Under the pieces are notes generated by a model. It worked only from the letters and a program-made list of their open reading frames with translations, searched no databases and was not told the origin of the DNA. From the NCBI GenBank assembly GCA_016706275.1, contig JADJJY010000004.1:124001-188000 (forward strand): a stretch of DNA of 64,000 nucleotides, given 5' to 3'. Below are positions 1 to 8,646 of the stretch, one piece after another. Each line of letters starts with the position of its first letter. Position 1 is the stretch's first letter. The stretch comes from Chloracidobacterium sp. (GTDB lineage Bacteria; Acidobacteriota; Blastocatellia; Pyrinomonadales; Pyrinomonadaceae). Both the position numbers and the translations under genes were made by a program.

Positions 1-1852
1 CCTTCAGCGTTCCCTGTTGAACGAGTGCCGTCGCGACAGCTCCGCGACCCTTATCAAGTTTGGCTTCGAGTACCACGCCTGACGCACGACGCGTCGGGCT
101 GGCCTTAAGGTCGAGAATATCGGCCTGAAGCAAAACTGTTTCTAATAATGTATCGAGATTTTGGCGATTCTTGGCCGAAACCTCGACCATCTCCGTCTCA
201 CCACCCCAATCGGTCGGCTGCAGCCCAAGTGCCGCCAAACCATTTTTGACGTTATCGACGTTAGCACCGGGCTTATCGACCTTGTTGATCGCGACGATCA
301 TCGGCACACCGGCGGCTTTTGAATGTTCAACCGCCTCGATCGTCTGAGGCATCACGCCATCGTCAGCGGCCACAACTAGGATAACGATATCCGTCGCCTT
401 GGCTCCACGCGCACGCATCATGGTAAATGCTTCGTGGCCAGGTGTATCGAGGAAAACAACGCGACGCGGTACGTCGGGGTTGTCGGCATTTGGCACCATC
501 ACGCTGTAAGCACCGATGTGCTGCGTGATACCGCCGGCCTCTCCCTCGGCGACATTTTCTGAGCGAATGGCGTCAAGCAAGCTGGTCTTACCGTGATCGA
601 CGTGGCCCATAACCGTAATAACGGGGGCACGTGTCAGCTCGACATCATCGGCATCGGCGGCGATCAACTCTTCAAACTCCTCTTCGATGACCATTTCTTC
701 GAACGGTACAAAGCTGAGGTCAAATCCGTAGTCAAACGCCATCTCGGTCGCCATTTTTTCGCCGATAGGCTGATTAAGCGTAGCAAAAACGCCGCGTTTG
801 ATAAGCAGCTGCACGATGTCACGCGGGGTGATGCCCAAGGCCTCGGCAAACTCGCGGACCGTTGCACCCTCAACCAGGCGAATAACCTTTAATCCGTCAT
901 CATTGATCGCACCGACCTGTTCGAGAATTCGTTCCTCGATAGTGCGTTTCTGCGGTGCATCTTGATCGCGCTCGGCAAATCTGCCGCCCTTGTCATTGGC
1001 TCCCTTACGACCCCCTCCACGACCCGGACGACGCCGATTGTCCGCCGGCGGGATATAGGTCATCTGCGGAGCCGCATTTTCACCGGGCGTTCCGCGAAGT
1101 CCGCGCGGCCCATCGCCGGGGCGACCGCGAGACGGTTCAGCAATAAGCCGCCCTGTCTGCGTCGGAGCATCTTTAACAAGCTTGTCGCCGGCCTTGATGC
1201 CCTTGTCGATCGCGTCTTTGGTAAGCGTTAAAACTTTTACGGTCGTGCCCGTTTTTGAAACAGGAGCCACAGGTGCGGCTTCCTCAACCTCGGCGACGGG
1301 CGGTGCTTCGATCTCCGTCTCGACGGCTTCGACCGGAGCAACTTCCTCAGCCACACCAACTTTTGGCTTTGCTACACGTCTTGGTTCAGCAGGAGCTGTT
1401 TCAGCAACCTCCGCCACTTCTTCGACAACAGGTTCGGCAGCCGTTTTCTTAGCTAATTTCTTTACGCTCGACGGTGTGCCGGCCTTCGCGTCCTCGGCCT
1501 CAACCGGCGGAGCAGTTGCCTCGACAACGACGGCTGGCTTTGCCGCGGGTTCGGTCGCAGCAGGAGTTGCGTCAACTTCCGGTGCATCCGGTGCGACAGA
1601 AATGTCGGTCTCGGCGACAGGGGCGTCTTCCGTCTTGGCGGCTTTCTTAATGATCTTGATAGCACGCTTTGGTGCGACCTCGGTCTTAGGAAAATATTTA
1701 CCGCGAACCTTTTCAGCGACCTCGTACGGGACGGAGTTGGACGCAACGCTGACATCGACGCCCTCACGGCGCAGGTCTTCCATCACACGTTTTGTGTCCT
1801 GCTTGACCTCTTTTGCAAGGTCGTATATTCGAATACTTTTACCGATCGCCAT
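1..1852 (-). CDS. infB: Translation initiation factor IF-2 (3' part beyond the window)
   Basis: IF-2 is the GTPase that places initiator tRNA on the 30S subunit and promotes subunit joining. About 617 N-terminal residues are present; the frame is still open at base 1, so the rest of the protein lies outside. The N-terminus MAIGKSIRIYDLAKE is the usual IF2_N domain. It is followed by a long Ala/Glu/Val-rich linker (roughly residues 60-230), a Gly/Arg-rich stretch, and a second IF2_N-like domain near 300-350. The G domain follows, with GHVDHGKT near residue 415, then DTPGHE and NKVDKP. It is the last gene of rimP-nusA-infB, 62 bases after the nusA stop, an order conserved in most bacteria. Confidence 0.96.
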   Translation of the reverse strand, partial: MAIGKSIRIYDLAKEVKQDTKRVMEDLRREGVDVSVASNSVPYEVAEKVRGKYFPKTEVAPKRAIKIIKKAAKTEDAPVAETDISVAPDAPEVDATPAATEPAAKPAVVVEATAPPVEAEDAKAGTPSSVKKLAKKTAAEPVVEEVAEVAETAPAEPRRVAKPKVGVAEEVAPVEAVETEIEAPPVAEVEEAAPVAPVSKTGTTVKVLTLTKDAIDKGIKAGDKLVKDAPTQTGRLIAEPSRGRPGDGPRGLRGTPGENAAPQMTYIPPADNRRRPGRGGGRKGANDKGGRFAERDQDAPQKRTIEERILEQVGAINDDGLKVIRLVEGATVREFAEALGITPRDIVQLLIKRGVFATLNQPIGEKMATEMAFDYGFDLSFVPFEEMVIEEEFEELIAADADDVELTRAPVITVMGHVDHGKTSLLDAIRSENVAEGEAGGITQHIGAYSVMVPNADNPDVPRRVVFLDTPGHEAFTMMRARGAKATDIVILVVAADDGVMPQTIEAVEHSKAAGVPMIVAINKVDKPGANVDNVKNGLAALGLQPTDWGGETEMVEVSAKNRQNLDTLLETVLLQADILDLKASPTRRASGVVLEAKLDKGRGAVATALVQQGTLK

Positions 1853-1914
1853 ATTTAATAACTCTGTTCGTTCACGCGCCAACGCGGATATGCGGCGGCT
1901 ATTACCACTCGGAC

Positions 1915-3465
1915 CTAAGCATCTTTTGCCGTATCAGCATCGCCTTCGGTTGCCGGAGTTTCAGTCTCTTCTGCCATGACTTCCTCTGCCACTTCAGCAG
2001 CGGCTGGCTCAGCCTCGGGCACTGTTTCTGCGACTGGCACCTCTTCAGCGACAGCTTCTTCGACCGTTTCTTCGGCTACTGCCTCGACCGGAGCCTCTTC
2101 GTCAACAGTTTCCTCAACAGGTGCTCCTTCGACAGCAGGTGCTTCTTCAACAGCTTCTTCCGGAACCTCGACACCCATTTCGACGTTTCGGGCACTGACT
2201 ATCGCAGCGGCTGCCGCCTTGATCGACTCGGCCTGATCCATACTAACGTCAAGGAAATCGACGAGATCATCGACCGACGCAGCGGCCAAAGCCTCAACAT
2301 CCTTAATACCTTTCTCGGCCAGCGTCTCTGCCTGAGGTGCGGTCACGCCCTCAAGAGCGGTGATCGGCACGGCCTCGCCCGACGCCATCATTTTACCCAT
2401 CTGCTGGGTGATCTCTCGCTTGATCAGCTCTTCGCTAACGATCTTGATCTCCCAACCGACCAGGCGGGTCGCAAGACGGACATTCTGCCCTTTTTTGCCG
2501 ATCGCGAGACTCAGTTGATCCTCGCCGACGATAACTTCCATCAGACGGTTGTCGATATCGGTGATGCGGACCTGCGAAACCTTTGCCGGCGACAGAGCGT
2601 TTGCCGCAAACACCGACGGTTCTTCGCTCCACTCAATAATATCGATCTTTTCGCCGCGTAATTCTTTGATGATCGCCTGCACACGCGAGCCTTTCATACC
2701 GACGCAGGCTCCGACCGGATCGACATCCTTTTCATTAGATGTAACCGCGATCTTTGCGCGGTCGCCAGGTTCGCGGACGCACGATTTGATGACGACTGTC
2801 TCGTCGTAGATCTCAGGCACTTCCATCTCAAAAAGCCGTTTTAACAGCTCTGACGAAGCACGCGACCCTTTGATCTGCTGGCCTTTCTGCTCACGAGAAA
2901 CATCAGCGATGACAACGCGGATACGTTCGCCCTGATTCCACATCTCACCGCGTGACTGCTCTTGGCGGGGCACGATAGCCTCAAGATTATTGCCAAGGTC
3001 GACGATCATATCGCCACGCTCAAAGCGTTTGACGGTACCGTTGATCAGCTCGCCCTTGCGGTCTATGTATTCTTCGTAAACCTTTTCGCGGATGGCCTCG
3101 CGTACTTTTTGCACCAAGATCTGCTTTGCCGTCTGTGCGGCGATGCGGCCCATTTCCTCGCGGTTGAGCGGCAGCAGCAGCATATCGCCGATCTCGATCT
3201 CGTCACCGGCAAGCTCCTGCGCCTCTGCGAGAGTGAGTTCGGTCAGCGGATCTTCGACCGTTTCGACAACCGTTTTCTCTGCCGAAACCTCTATCTCGCC
3301 TTCCTCTTGGTTCCACTCGACCTGGATGCTGTCGCCCGTCTTGTCCTTAAACTGCTTGCGAGCGGCCGCCTTAACGGCTTCCTTCATCGCCTCGATGATC
3401 ATGTCGCGGTCGAGCGACTGCTCACTACATAAAAGGTCTATACTCTGTCCGATGGATGATGTCAT
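1915..3465 (-). CDS. nusA: Transcription termination/antitermination factor NusA
   Basis: NusA binds RNA polymerase and nascent RNA and modulates pausing, termination and antitermination. The 516-residue product has the N-terminal polymerase-binding domain (about 1-130), an S1 domain (about 135-200) and two KH domains (about 230-365, including VGMKGSRVQAI and AIGKKGQNVRLA). A helix-hairpin-helix-like segment (about 385-430) follows, then an 80-residue tail made almost only of Glu, Ala, Val and Pro. The tail is not part of the core family and resembles tails on other translation proteins in this window. The ATG at 3465 lies 21 bases after rimP, consistent with co-transcription. Confidence 0.96.
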   Translation of the reverse strand: MTSSIGQSIDLLCSEQSLDRDMIIEAMKEAVKAAARKQFKDKTGDSIQVEWNQEEGEIEVSAEKTVVETVEDPLTELTLAEAQELAGDEIEIGDMLLLPLNREEMGRIAAQTAKQILVQKVREAIREKVYEEYIDRKGELINGTVKRFERGDMIVDLGNNLEAIVPRQEQSRGEMWNQGERIRVVIADVSREQKGQQIKGSRASSELLKRLFEMEVPEIYDETVVIKSCVREPGDRAKIAVTSNEKDVDPVGACVGMKGSRVQAIIKELRGEKIDIIEWSEEPSVFAANALSPAKVSQVRITDIDNRLMEVIVGEDQLSLAIGKKGQNVRLATRLVGWEIKIVSEELIKREITQQMGKMMASGEAVPITALEGVTAPQAETLAEKGIKDVEALAAASVDDLVDFLDVSMDQAESIKAAAAAIVSARNVEMGVEVPEEAVEEAPAVEGAPVEETVDEEAPVEAVAEETVEEAVAEEVPVAETVPEAEPAAAEVAEEVMAEETETPATEGDADTAKDA

Positions 3466-3486
3466 AACTCTTCACTCAATGCCGTC

Positions 3487-3969
3487 TTAACGGCTAAATT
3501 CTTTCGCCAGATCGATCCTCAAATTTGCCTTGGATACGTCCGCGTATGTGAACGTCACCTTGCCCTGCGTCCTGTCGTCGATCACGATCCGTTCGTCGCT
3601 CGCCTCGACGATCTCTCCGATAAATATCTTTTGCCCACCGATCGCCGCCGTTGTCTTGACCTTGGCCAATTTGCCGGTAAATTTTACAAAATCGGCTAGC
3701 GAATAAAGCTCGCGTTCGATGCCGGGGCTCGAAACCTCTAATACGTATTTTGTCGGGACTATGTCCTCAGCGTCGAGTATCTCCTCAGCCGCCTTAGAAA
3801 ACCGCGAGCAATCGTCGATCGTCACGCCCTCGGGCTTATCAATATAGACCCGCACGACCATATCGTGCTTGATGCCCGCAATCTCGACGTGGACCAATTC
3901 GACGCCCGTATCCGCGGCAACCTTGGCCGCAATATTTCCAACACGCTCAATAACGAGATGCTTATCCAT
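3487..3969 (-). CDS. rimP: Ribosome maturation factor RimP
   Basis: RimP helps assemble the 30S subunit. I place the start at ATG 3969 (MDKHLVIERVGNIA), giving 160 residues, close to the family norm. A GTG at 4008 is in frame but lies inside a terminator-like hairpin and adds a non-conserved stretch. Typical RimP features are visible: the N-terminal alpha/beta domain with VELVHVEIAG, the DCSRFSKAAEEILD segment, VLEVSSPGIERELYSLADF, and an SH3-like C-terminal half. First gene of the rimP-nusA-infB transcript. Confidence 0.93.
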   Translation of the reverse strand: MDKHLVIERVGNIAAKVAADTGVELVHVEIAGIKHDMVVRVYIDKPEGVTIDDCSRFSKAAEEILDAEDIVPTKYVLEVSSPGIERELYSLADFVKFTGKLAKVKTTAAIGGQKIFIGEIVEASDERIVIDDRTQGKVTFTYADVSKANLRIDLAKEFSR

Positions 3970-3981
3970 CACTTTCAACCC

Positions 3982-4010
3982 AAAAGAAAAAGTGGGTGCG
4001 AAACCCACTT
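3982..4010 (-). terminator. Terminator-like hairpin in the rimP leader (candidate attenuator)
   Basis: On the minus strand an 8-bp perfect stem, AAGTGGGT and ACCCACTT, with a 5-base loop TTCGC is followed at once by TTTCTTTT, the layout of an intrinsic terminator. It lies between the proposed promoter (4043-4071) and the rimP start (3969), so every rimP-nusA-infB transcript from that promoter must pass it. A role in attenuation is inference. Confidence 0.6.
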
Positions 4011-4042
4011 GACACGATTCCCGCGCATCTCAGCAAACGATT

Positions 4043-4071
4043 ATCTTACTTGAACATTAGCTTTTGTGCAA
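4043..4071 (-). promoter_or_regulatory. Sigma70-type promoter for rimP-nusA-infB
   Basis: Minus strand: -35 TTGCAC (4071-4066), 17-base spacer, -10 TAAGAT (4048-4043). The predicted start is near 4036, leaving a leader of about 65 bases that contains the terminator-like hairpin. Read by eye; no expression data. Confidence 0.55.
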
Positions 4072-4101
4072 GTATAAAACGGGCGAGCAGCGTTCTGATA
4101 T

Positions 4102-5007
4102 TTACAATGAATAATGACGTTGAAAGGCGGAGCGTGCCGCCCCTATCAGTCCGGCGTTGTCGCCTAGCTTGCCGCGCACGAGTTTTGCACGCTTGGCAGC
4201 TGCCGGATAGGCTCGGGCGAGGATCTCGGCTTCGACGCGGGGTGCAAAAGCATCCCAGCCCTGTGTGACGCCTCCGCAAATGACGAACATTTCGGGGTTT
4301 AGTGTGTTTGCAAGACCGGCGAGCATAATGCCCAGATAACGGCCCATGGTATCAAAAACGGCCTTGGCCTGTTCGTCGCCGGTGATCCACGCCTCATAAA
4401 CCTGAGCGGCGGTCGTTACATTCATACCGGCCTCTGACGCCATTCGCTCGATGGCGGTGCCCGATGCGTATTGCTCGATGCATCCGTGGCTGCCACACCC
4501 GCAAGGACGGCCGTCGGGTTCGACGCAAATATGGCCGACCTCACCGCCCGTACCGTCAAGCCCGCGGAGCGGCTCACCATTAATAATGATACCCCCGCCA
4601 ATCCCTGTGCCGAGGGTGACGCAAACAGATGTGCTGACATCCTGTGACGCTCCGATCCAGTCTTCGCCGATACCGGCGGCGGTCGCATCGTTTTCGATGG
4701 TAACCGGCAGGTGAAAAAGATCGTCGAGAGCGGCTTTCAAATTCATCCCGACAAGTGAAGGCAAATTTGGGAGTTTGGCCAGCACGCCGTCAAATTCTTT
4801 TGCAGCAGGAGCCGGAGCTGAGAAAGCCACTGCGTCGAACGAACCACATTCCCCAGCCATTTCCCGAACCATCTCGATAAGCTGTTCCGGTGAAACGCCC
4901 TTTGGGACAGGACGTTTTGTCAGATGCAGGATCGTGCCGACGCTGTCGACGGCCGCGATCCGCATGTTTGTTCCGCCAAGATCGGCGGCAAGAACGACGT
5001 TCGCCAT
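4102..5007 (-). CDS. ROK-family sugar kinase, glucokinase-like
   Basis: Probable cytoplasmic hexose kinase using ATP. The N-terminal phosphate-binding motif ADLGGTNMRIA is followed by the acceptor-site region IENDATAAG and the ROK zinc motif (GHICVEPDGRPCGCGSHGC, around residues 165-185), so the family call is secure. The length of 301 residues fits bacterial glucokinases. ATG 5007 is preferred over the in-frame TTG at 5013. It follows the sugar-binding lipoprotein gene by 9 bases, so the two are probably co-transcribed. The substrate (glucose, N-acetylmannosamine or another sugar) cannot be told from sequence. Confidence 0.9.
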   Translation of the reverse strand: MANVVLAADLGGTNMRIAAVDSVGTILHLTKRPVPKGVSPEQLIEMVREMAGECGSFDAVAFSAPAPAAKEFDGVLAKLPNLPSLVGMNLKAALDDLFHLPVTIENDATAAGIGEDWIGASQDVSTSVCVTLGTGIGGGIIINGEPLRGLDGTGGEVGHICVEPDGRPCGCGSHGCIEQYASGTAIERMASEAGMNVTTAAQVYEAWITGDEQAKAVFDTMGRYLGIMLAGLANTLNPEMFVICGGVTQGWDAFAPRVEAEILARAYPAAAKRAKLVRGKLGDNAGLIGAARSAFQRHYSL

Positions 5008-5016
5008 ATACAAAGG

Positions 5017-6072
5017 TTAGCTCGTTGGCTTTTTCGGACGATCTGCCTCGGGCACGTTTTTATAAACATCCTCGTATTTTGCAAAGCCGTCCTTAATAAC
5101 GGTGTCCATCAAATTAGCTTTATCGACCGACGTCACCTCGAGCAAGATCGAGGGCACTTCTTTTTTGAGCACGTCGTTCATAAACGGCTTGGTGTCGAGC
5201 TTTTCTTTTTTGGCGAGTTTGACCGCTGCTTCGACGGCCGCATTTGCGAGGGGGATGATCGGCTTATAGACGGTCATCGACTGTTTGCCCTCGGCAATAT
5301 TTTGCAGAGCCTCGAGTCCGGCATCTTGCCCGGTAACCAGAACCTTTCCGGCAAGCCCGCGTTTTGCGAGTGCCGAGATAACCCCGCCGGCCATGCCGTC
5401 ATTAGACACGACGAACGCCTGAATATCGTCATTGTTTTGCGTTAGGGCATTTTCAGCCATCTTCAGAGCCTCTTCCGGTTTCCAGTCAGTTATGAAATTA
5501 TCCGCGACGATCTTGATATCGCCTTTGTCGATCGCTGCCTGCAAAACCTCAAGCTCGGCCTTTTTCATAATGACCGCGTTGTTGTCAGTCGATGCACCAT
5601 AGACCATCACATATTTGCCTTTTGGCACTTTTGCTAAGGCGTACTCGGATATCTTCTTGCCGATGACCGGGACCTGATGCGAGATGTACGCGTCGATCTT
5701 GTCCGAATTAATAAGCCGATCATAACTAATAACAGGCACATTCTGAGCCTTTGCTTTATCGACCATCGACGCGGCCTGGGTCGCATCGTGCGGAGCGATC
5801 ACAAGCACGTCGATGCCCTGCGTTAACAGGTTATCTACATCGTTCGCCTGTTTGTCGGCCTTATTATCTGCGACAGTCACGACGCAATCGGCATTGAGAT
5901 GTTTGCAGTGTGCCTCAAACGCATCCTTATCCCGCTGCCAACGCTCTTCCTTGAGCGTGTCCATCGCAAAGCCGATCTTGATCCGCTTTTCTTTTGGCCC
6001 GCTCGAGCAAGAGGCGGCCATACCGACTGCTAAAAATAATATTGTAAACAGCAAAAACCCTCTTACTTTCAT
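5017..6072 (-). CDS. XylF-like periplasmic sugar-binding lipoprotein
   Basis: Substrate-binding protein of the ribose/xylose ABC importer class (Peripla_BP_4 fold), 351 residues. A signal peptide ends in the lipobox-like AASC (Cys about 22), so it should be a lipoprotein. The segments IGFAMDTLKEERW, NLLTQGIDVLVIAPHDA, NVPVISYDRLI and VLVTGQDAGLEALQNI match D-xylose-binding XylF proteins. No ABC ATPase or permease gene lies within 5 kb; the partner is the ROK kinase directly downstream. It may serve a transporter encoded elsewhere or act in sensing. Confidence 0.88.
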   Translation of the reverse strand: MKVRGFLLFTILFLAVGMAASCSSGPKEKRIKIGFAMDTLKEERWQRDKDAFEAHCKHLNADCVVTVADNKADKQANDVDNLLTQGIDVLVIAPHDATQAASMVDKAKAQNVPVISYDRLINSDKIDAYISHQVPVIGKKISEYALAKVPKGKYVMVYGASTDNNAVIMKKAELEVLQAAIDKGDIKIVADNFITDWKPEEALKMAENALTQNNDDIQAFVVSNDGMAGGVISALAKRGLAGKVLVTGQDAGLEALQNIAEGKQSMTVYKPIIPLANAAVEAAVKLAKKEKLDTKPFMNDVLKKEVPSILLEVTSVDKANLMDTVIKDGFAKYEDVYKNVPEADRPKKPTS

Positions 6073-6111
6073 ATCGATAATTTCTCCGAAAATATATTTT
6101 CAACTGAGGGA

Positions 6112-6140
6112 ATTAGAACAAAAATTTATTGATCGGGCAA
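6112..6140 (-). promoter_or_regulatory. Sigma70-type promoter for the sugar-binding protein/ROK kinase pair
   Basis: Minus strand: -35 TTGCCC (6140-6135), 17-base spacer, -10 TCTAAT (6117-6112). A Shine-Dalgarno-like GGAGAA precedes ATG 6072. Confidence 0.4.
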
Positions 6141-6505
6141 TTTAGGTTTTTCACCAAATTGTATGCAGATACATGCCGGCATAAGAATGACAATTATTAC
6201 GTATGTAATAAATATTCTCTTTTTCGTGTTTTGCCTTTGAATAAGGAAAGAACTGTGCTATAAATATGAATCAAATCCTAGCTTAGGCAGTTTTAAGCCA
6301 TGGGAAATAATTTTCTCTCGATTGACACGATTGACAGCCCGGATTTAATTGACACGGAGCATTAATTCGTGTAAAAGATTGAGAGAGTTGATTTTTGAGA
6401 CAACAATGCAGGTTCGGAATTAAGGATTTGCTGGCCAAATTAATATAGGGTCTCAAACAGTTATATATTTGAAATAGGATCGATTTTCAGGAGGAGATTA
6501 AACAG
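6141..6505. other. AT-rich divergent intergenic region
   Basis: About 365 bases with no convincing gene, between the divergent sugar-binding gene (-) and the FecR-like gene (+). It is AT-rich and holds three TTGACA hexamers (6322, 6331, 6349) and an AGGAGG ribosome-binding site just before 6506. I see no structured RNA in it. Confidence 0.5.
6349..6377 (+). promoter_or_regulatory. Candidate promoter for the FecR-like gene
   Basis: -35 TTGACA (6349-6354), 17-base spacer, weak -10 TAAAAG (6372-6377). Two further TTGACA boxes lie just upstream at 6322 and 6331. It would give a leader of about 120 bases. Confidence 0.35.
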
Positions 6506-7225
6506 ATGCTAGGCAAAAACATTGCTCGTAAATTCGTCACTTTAACCACGCTTGCTACACTTTTATGTGTTTCATCGATGATCGCATTGGCCGGACCTCT
6601 GGTCGCAGGTGCTGAGATCACCGTAACAGGCCAGGTAACCGTTAACGGTCAGACTGCGGTCTCGAATTCGACGATCACATCAGGATCGTCGATCACTACC
6701 GCTAAAGGCTCCAGTGCAGTTGTCAGCCTTGGCAAGCTTGGCCGTGTTGAAGTTCAGGAAGACACAACGATGTCCTTGAACTTCACCGACAGCAGCATCA
6801 TTGCAATGCTTGATTCGGGCAAGGTTCGTGTTTCAACACCAGTTGGGGTCGCTTCAACCGTCACGACCAAGAATGCGACCTTTATGGGCGATTCTGCTCA
6901 GGCTGATAATTTCCTCGTCGAAGCCGAATGTTCGCACAGCCACATTGACACGACCTCGGGCTCGGCAACCATGCGTGAAGGTGCTAATGACAAACAGGTT
7001 TCGGCCGGCACGTCGGCAACTGCAGGCAATCTCGTCCAGACGGGTTGCAAGCCTTGTATGCGTCCGGGTTCGGGAACACCTCCTGCATTCGCGGGTTGGC
7101 CTTGGCTGATCCTTGTTGCAGGCGCGGGTGCCCTTACTGCCGTCTTACTTACAGGCGGGAACGATGGTTCCGGCGGTAACGGTACTGTTGTCAGCCCATT
7201 ACGGCCACAAGGTTCAGTTAATTAA
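6506..7225 (+). CDS. FecR-like exported protein with C-terminal membrane segment
   Basis: 239 residues, function unknown. It has an N-terminal signal peptide (ATLLCVSSMIALA), then a beta-rich region like FecR domains (about 35-170): GKLGRVEVQEDTTMSLNF and AMLDSGKVRVSTPVG are typical of FecR-type strands. One hydrophobic segment near 195-215 (WPWLILVAGAGALTAVLL) precedes a short Gly-rich tail. Four Cys occur in the second half. The AGGAGG at about 6490 supports the start. There is no sigma or TonB gene adjacent, so a FecR signalling role is not implied. A hairpin at 7247-7278 separates it from the sugar-nucleotide genes. Confidence 0.75.
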   Translation: MLGKNIARKFVTLTTLATLLCVSSMIALAGPLVAGAEITVTGQVTVNGQTAVSNSTITSGSSITTAKGSSAVVSLGKLGRVEVQEDTTMSLNFTDSSIIAMLDSGKVRVSTPVGVASTVTTKNATFMGDSAQADNFLVEAECSHSHIDTTSGSATMREGANDKQVSAGTSATAGNLVQTGCKPCMRPGSGTPPAFAGWPWLILVAGAGALTAVLLTGGNDGSGGNGTVVSPLRPQGSVN

Positions 7226-7246
7226 TCACTATTTCAGCTCATAATT

Positions 7247-7278
7247 ATGCGGGTCATGTTATCTGACGTGACCCGCAT
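7247..7278 (+). terminator. Stem-loop after the FecR-like gene
   Basis: Perfect 10-bp inverted repeat ATGCGGGTCA / TGACCCGCAT with a 12-base loop, followed by a loose T-rich stretch (TTTGTCCATTTTT). Probable terminator, though the T-run is not immediate. Confidence 0.5.
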
Positions 7279-7340
7279 AGCTTTGTCCATTTTTCTCACG
7301 ATTGATACTTTATTTACTTTTGTTAGTTTATTGATCCATT

Positions 7341-8639
7341 ATGCACATCGCAGTAATCGGTACCGGATATGTTGGCTTAGTGACCGGAGCGTGCTTCGCA
7401 GAGTTTGGCGTTGATGTCACCTGCGTAGATGTCGACCGTCAAAAGGTTGATAATCTCAACAACGGCATTATTCCCATCTACGAGCCTGGCCTGGATAAGA
7501 TCGTCGAAAAGAACGTAGCGGCCAACCGGCTCCATTTCACCACGGACATAAAACACGCGGTCGAGAACGCTCTTGTCGTCTTTTTAGCTGTAGGAACGCC
7601 TCCTCAGCCGGACGGCACGCCCGACATGAGCTATTACCGCCAGGCCGCCAAAGACGTCGCCGAGGCGATGAATGGTTACAAGGTGTTGGTCACAAAATCC
7701 ACCGTCCCCGTCGGCACGGGCAAATGGCTGCATGAATTTGTAACGGCTAACCTAGCGACCGATACTGAATTCGGCGTTGCCTCTAACCCCGAATTCCTGC
7801 GCGAAGGGGCTGCGATCACTGATTTTATGCGTCCCGACCGCGTCGTGATCGGCAGCAACGACACGCGTGCGATCGATGTAATGAAAGAGCTTTACCGTCC
7901 GCTCTATCTGATAGAAACGCCGATCGTCATCACCTCGCTTGAGGCCGCTGAGCTTATTAAATATGCTGCAAACGCATTTCTTGCGACCAAGATCACATTT
8001 ATCAACGAGATCGCCAATCTTTGCGATGCTATAGGCTGTGACGTACACGACGTTGCCCGCGGAATGGGCATGGACAACCGCATAGGCCGCAAATTCCTGC
8101 ATCCGGGCCCGGGATACGGCGGCTCGTGCTTTCCAAAAGACACACGGGCTTTGACGACTGTGGCAGATCAGTTTGGCGTCGAGACACGTATCGTTGACGC
8201 TGTTATCGAAGCAAACGAACGCCAGCGTGACGCAATGATCAGCAAGATCGAAAAACTGGTAGGCGACCTCAAAGGCAAACGCATCGGTGTGCTCGGCCTG
8301 TCGTTCAAACCTGAGACAGACGATATGCGCGAATCGCCGGCTATTGATATCATCAAAGCTGTGATAGCTCGCGGCGGCAGCGTCACGGCATTTGATCCGG
8401 TCGCAATGGCTGAGGCAAAGCATTATCTGCCGGACATCGCTTACGCCACTGACGAATACGAGGCGATCGATGGTGCAGACGCATTGGTCATAGTTACGGA
8501 ATGGAACCAGTTTCGTGCCCTCGATATGGAAAAGGTCAAGTCATTGCTCGCGGCACCAAAGATCGCGGATCTCCGCAATATTTACGAGCCGCAGGATATG
8601 ATCGAGCTTGGGTTTGTATACGTGGGGGTTGGGCGTTAA
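7341..8639 (+). CDS. ugd: UDP-glucose 6-dehydrogenase
   Basis: Oxidises UDP-glucose to UDP-glucuronate with NAD+, supplying polysaccharide precursors. At 432 residues it has the family length. It starts with the Rossmann motif GTGYVGLVTGACFAEFG. The catalytic Cys lies in GGSCFPKDT (about residue 260), with upstream ASNPEFLREG and the C-terminal domain GLSFKPETDDMRESPA. The downstream epimerase starts 7 bases after the stop, so the two form a transcription unit for uronic-acid or amino-sugar nucleotides. UDP-ManNAc dehydrogenases share the fold, but the motifs fit the UDP-glucose type best. Confidence 0.93.
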   Translation: MHIAVIGTGYVGLVTGACFAEFGVDVTCVDVDRQKVDNLNNGIIPIYEPGLDKIVEKNVAANRLHFTTDIKHAVENALVVFLAVGTPPQPDGTPDMSYYRQAAKDVAEAMNGYKVLVTKSTVPVGTGKWLHEFVTANLATDTEFGVASNPEFLREGAAITDFMRPDRVVIGSNDTRAIDVMKELYRPLYLIETPIVITSLEAAELIKYAANAFLATKITFINEIANLCDAIGCDVHDVARGMGMDNRIGRKFLHPGPGYGGSCFPKDTRALTTVADQFGVETRIVDAVIEANERQRDAMISKIEKLVGDLKGKRIGVLGLSFKPETDDMRESPAIDIIKAVIARGGSVTAFDPVAMAEAKHYLPDIAYATDEYEAIDGADALVIVTEWNQFRALDMEKVKSLLAAPKIADLRNIYEPQDMIELGFVYVGVGR

Positions 8640-8646
8640 GAGAAAT

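Noticed and set aside
1182..1979. Long plus-strand open frame rich in Ser, Ala, Thr (265 codons)
   Set aside because: Lies antisense to the Ala/Glu-rich linker of infB; the composition is what the complement of such a linker gives, and the minus-strand reading is a clear IF-2.
1813..2661. Plus-strand open frame of 282 codons
   Set aside because: Antisense to nusA, which has conserved KH and HhH domains; the Ser/Phe/Arg-rich product looks like a shadow.
7752..8423. Minus-strand open frame of 223 codons
   Set aside because: Antisense to the conserved catalytic part of ugd.
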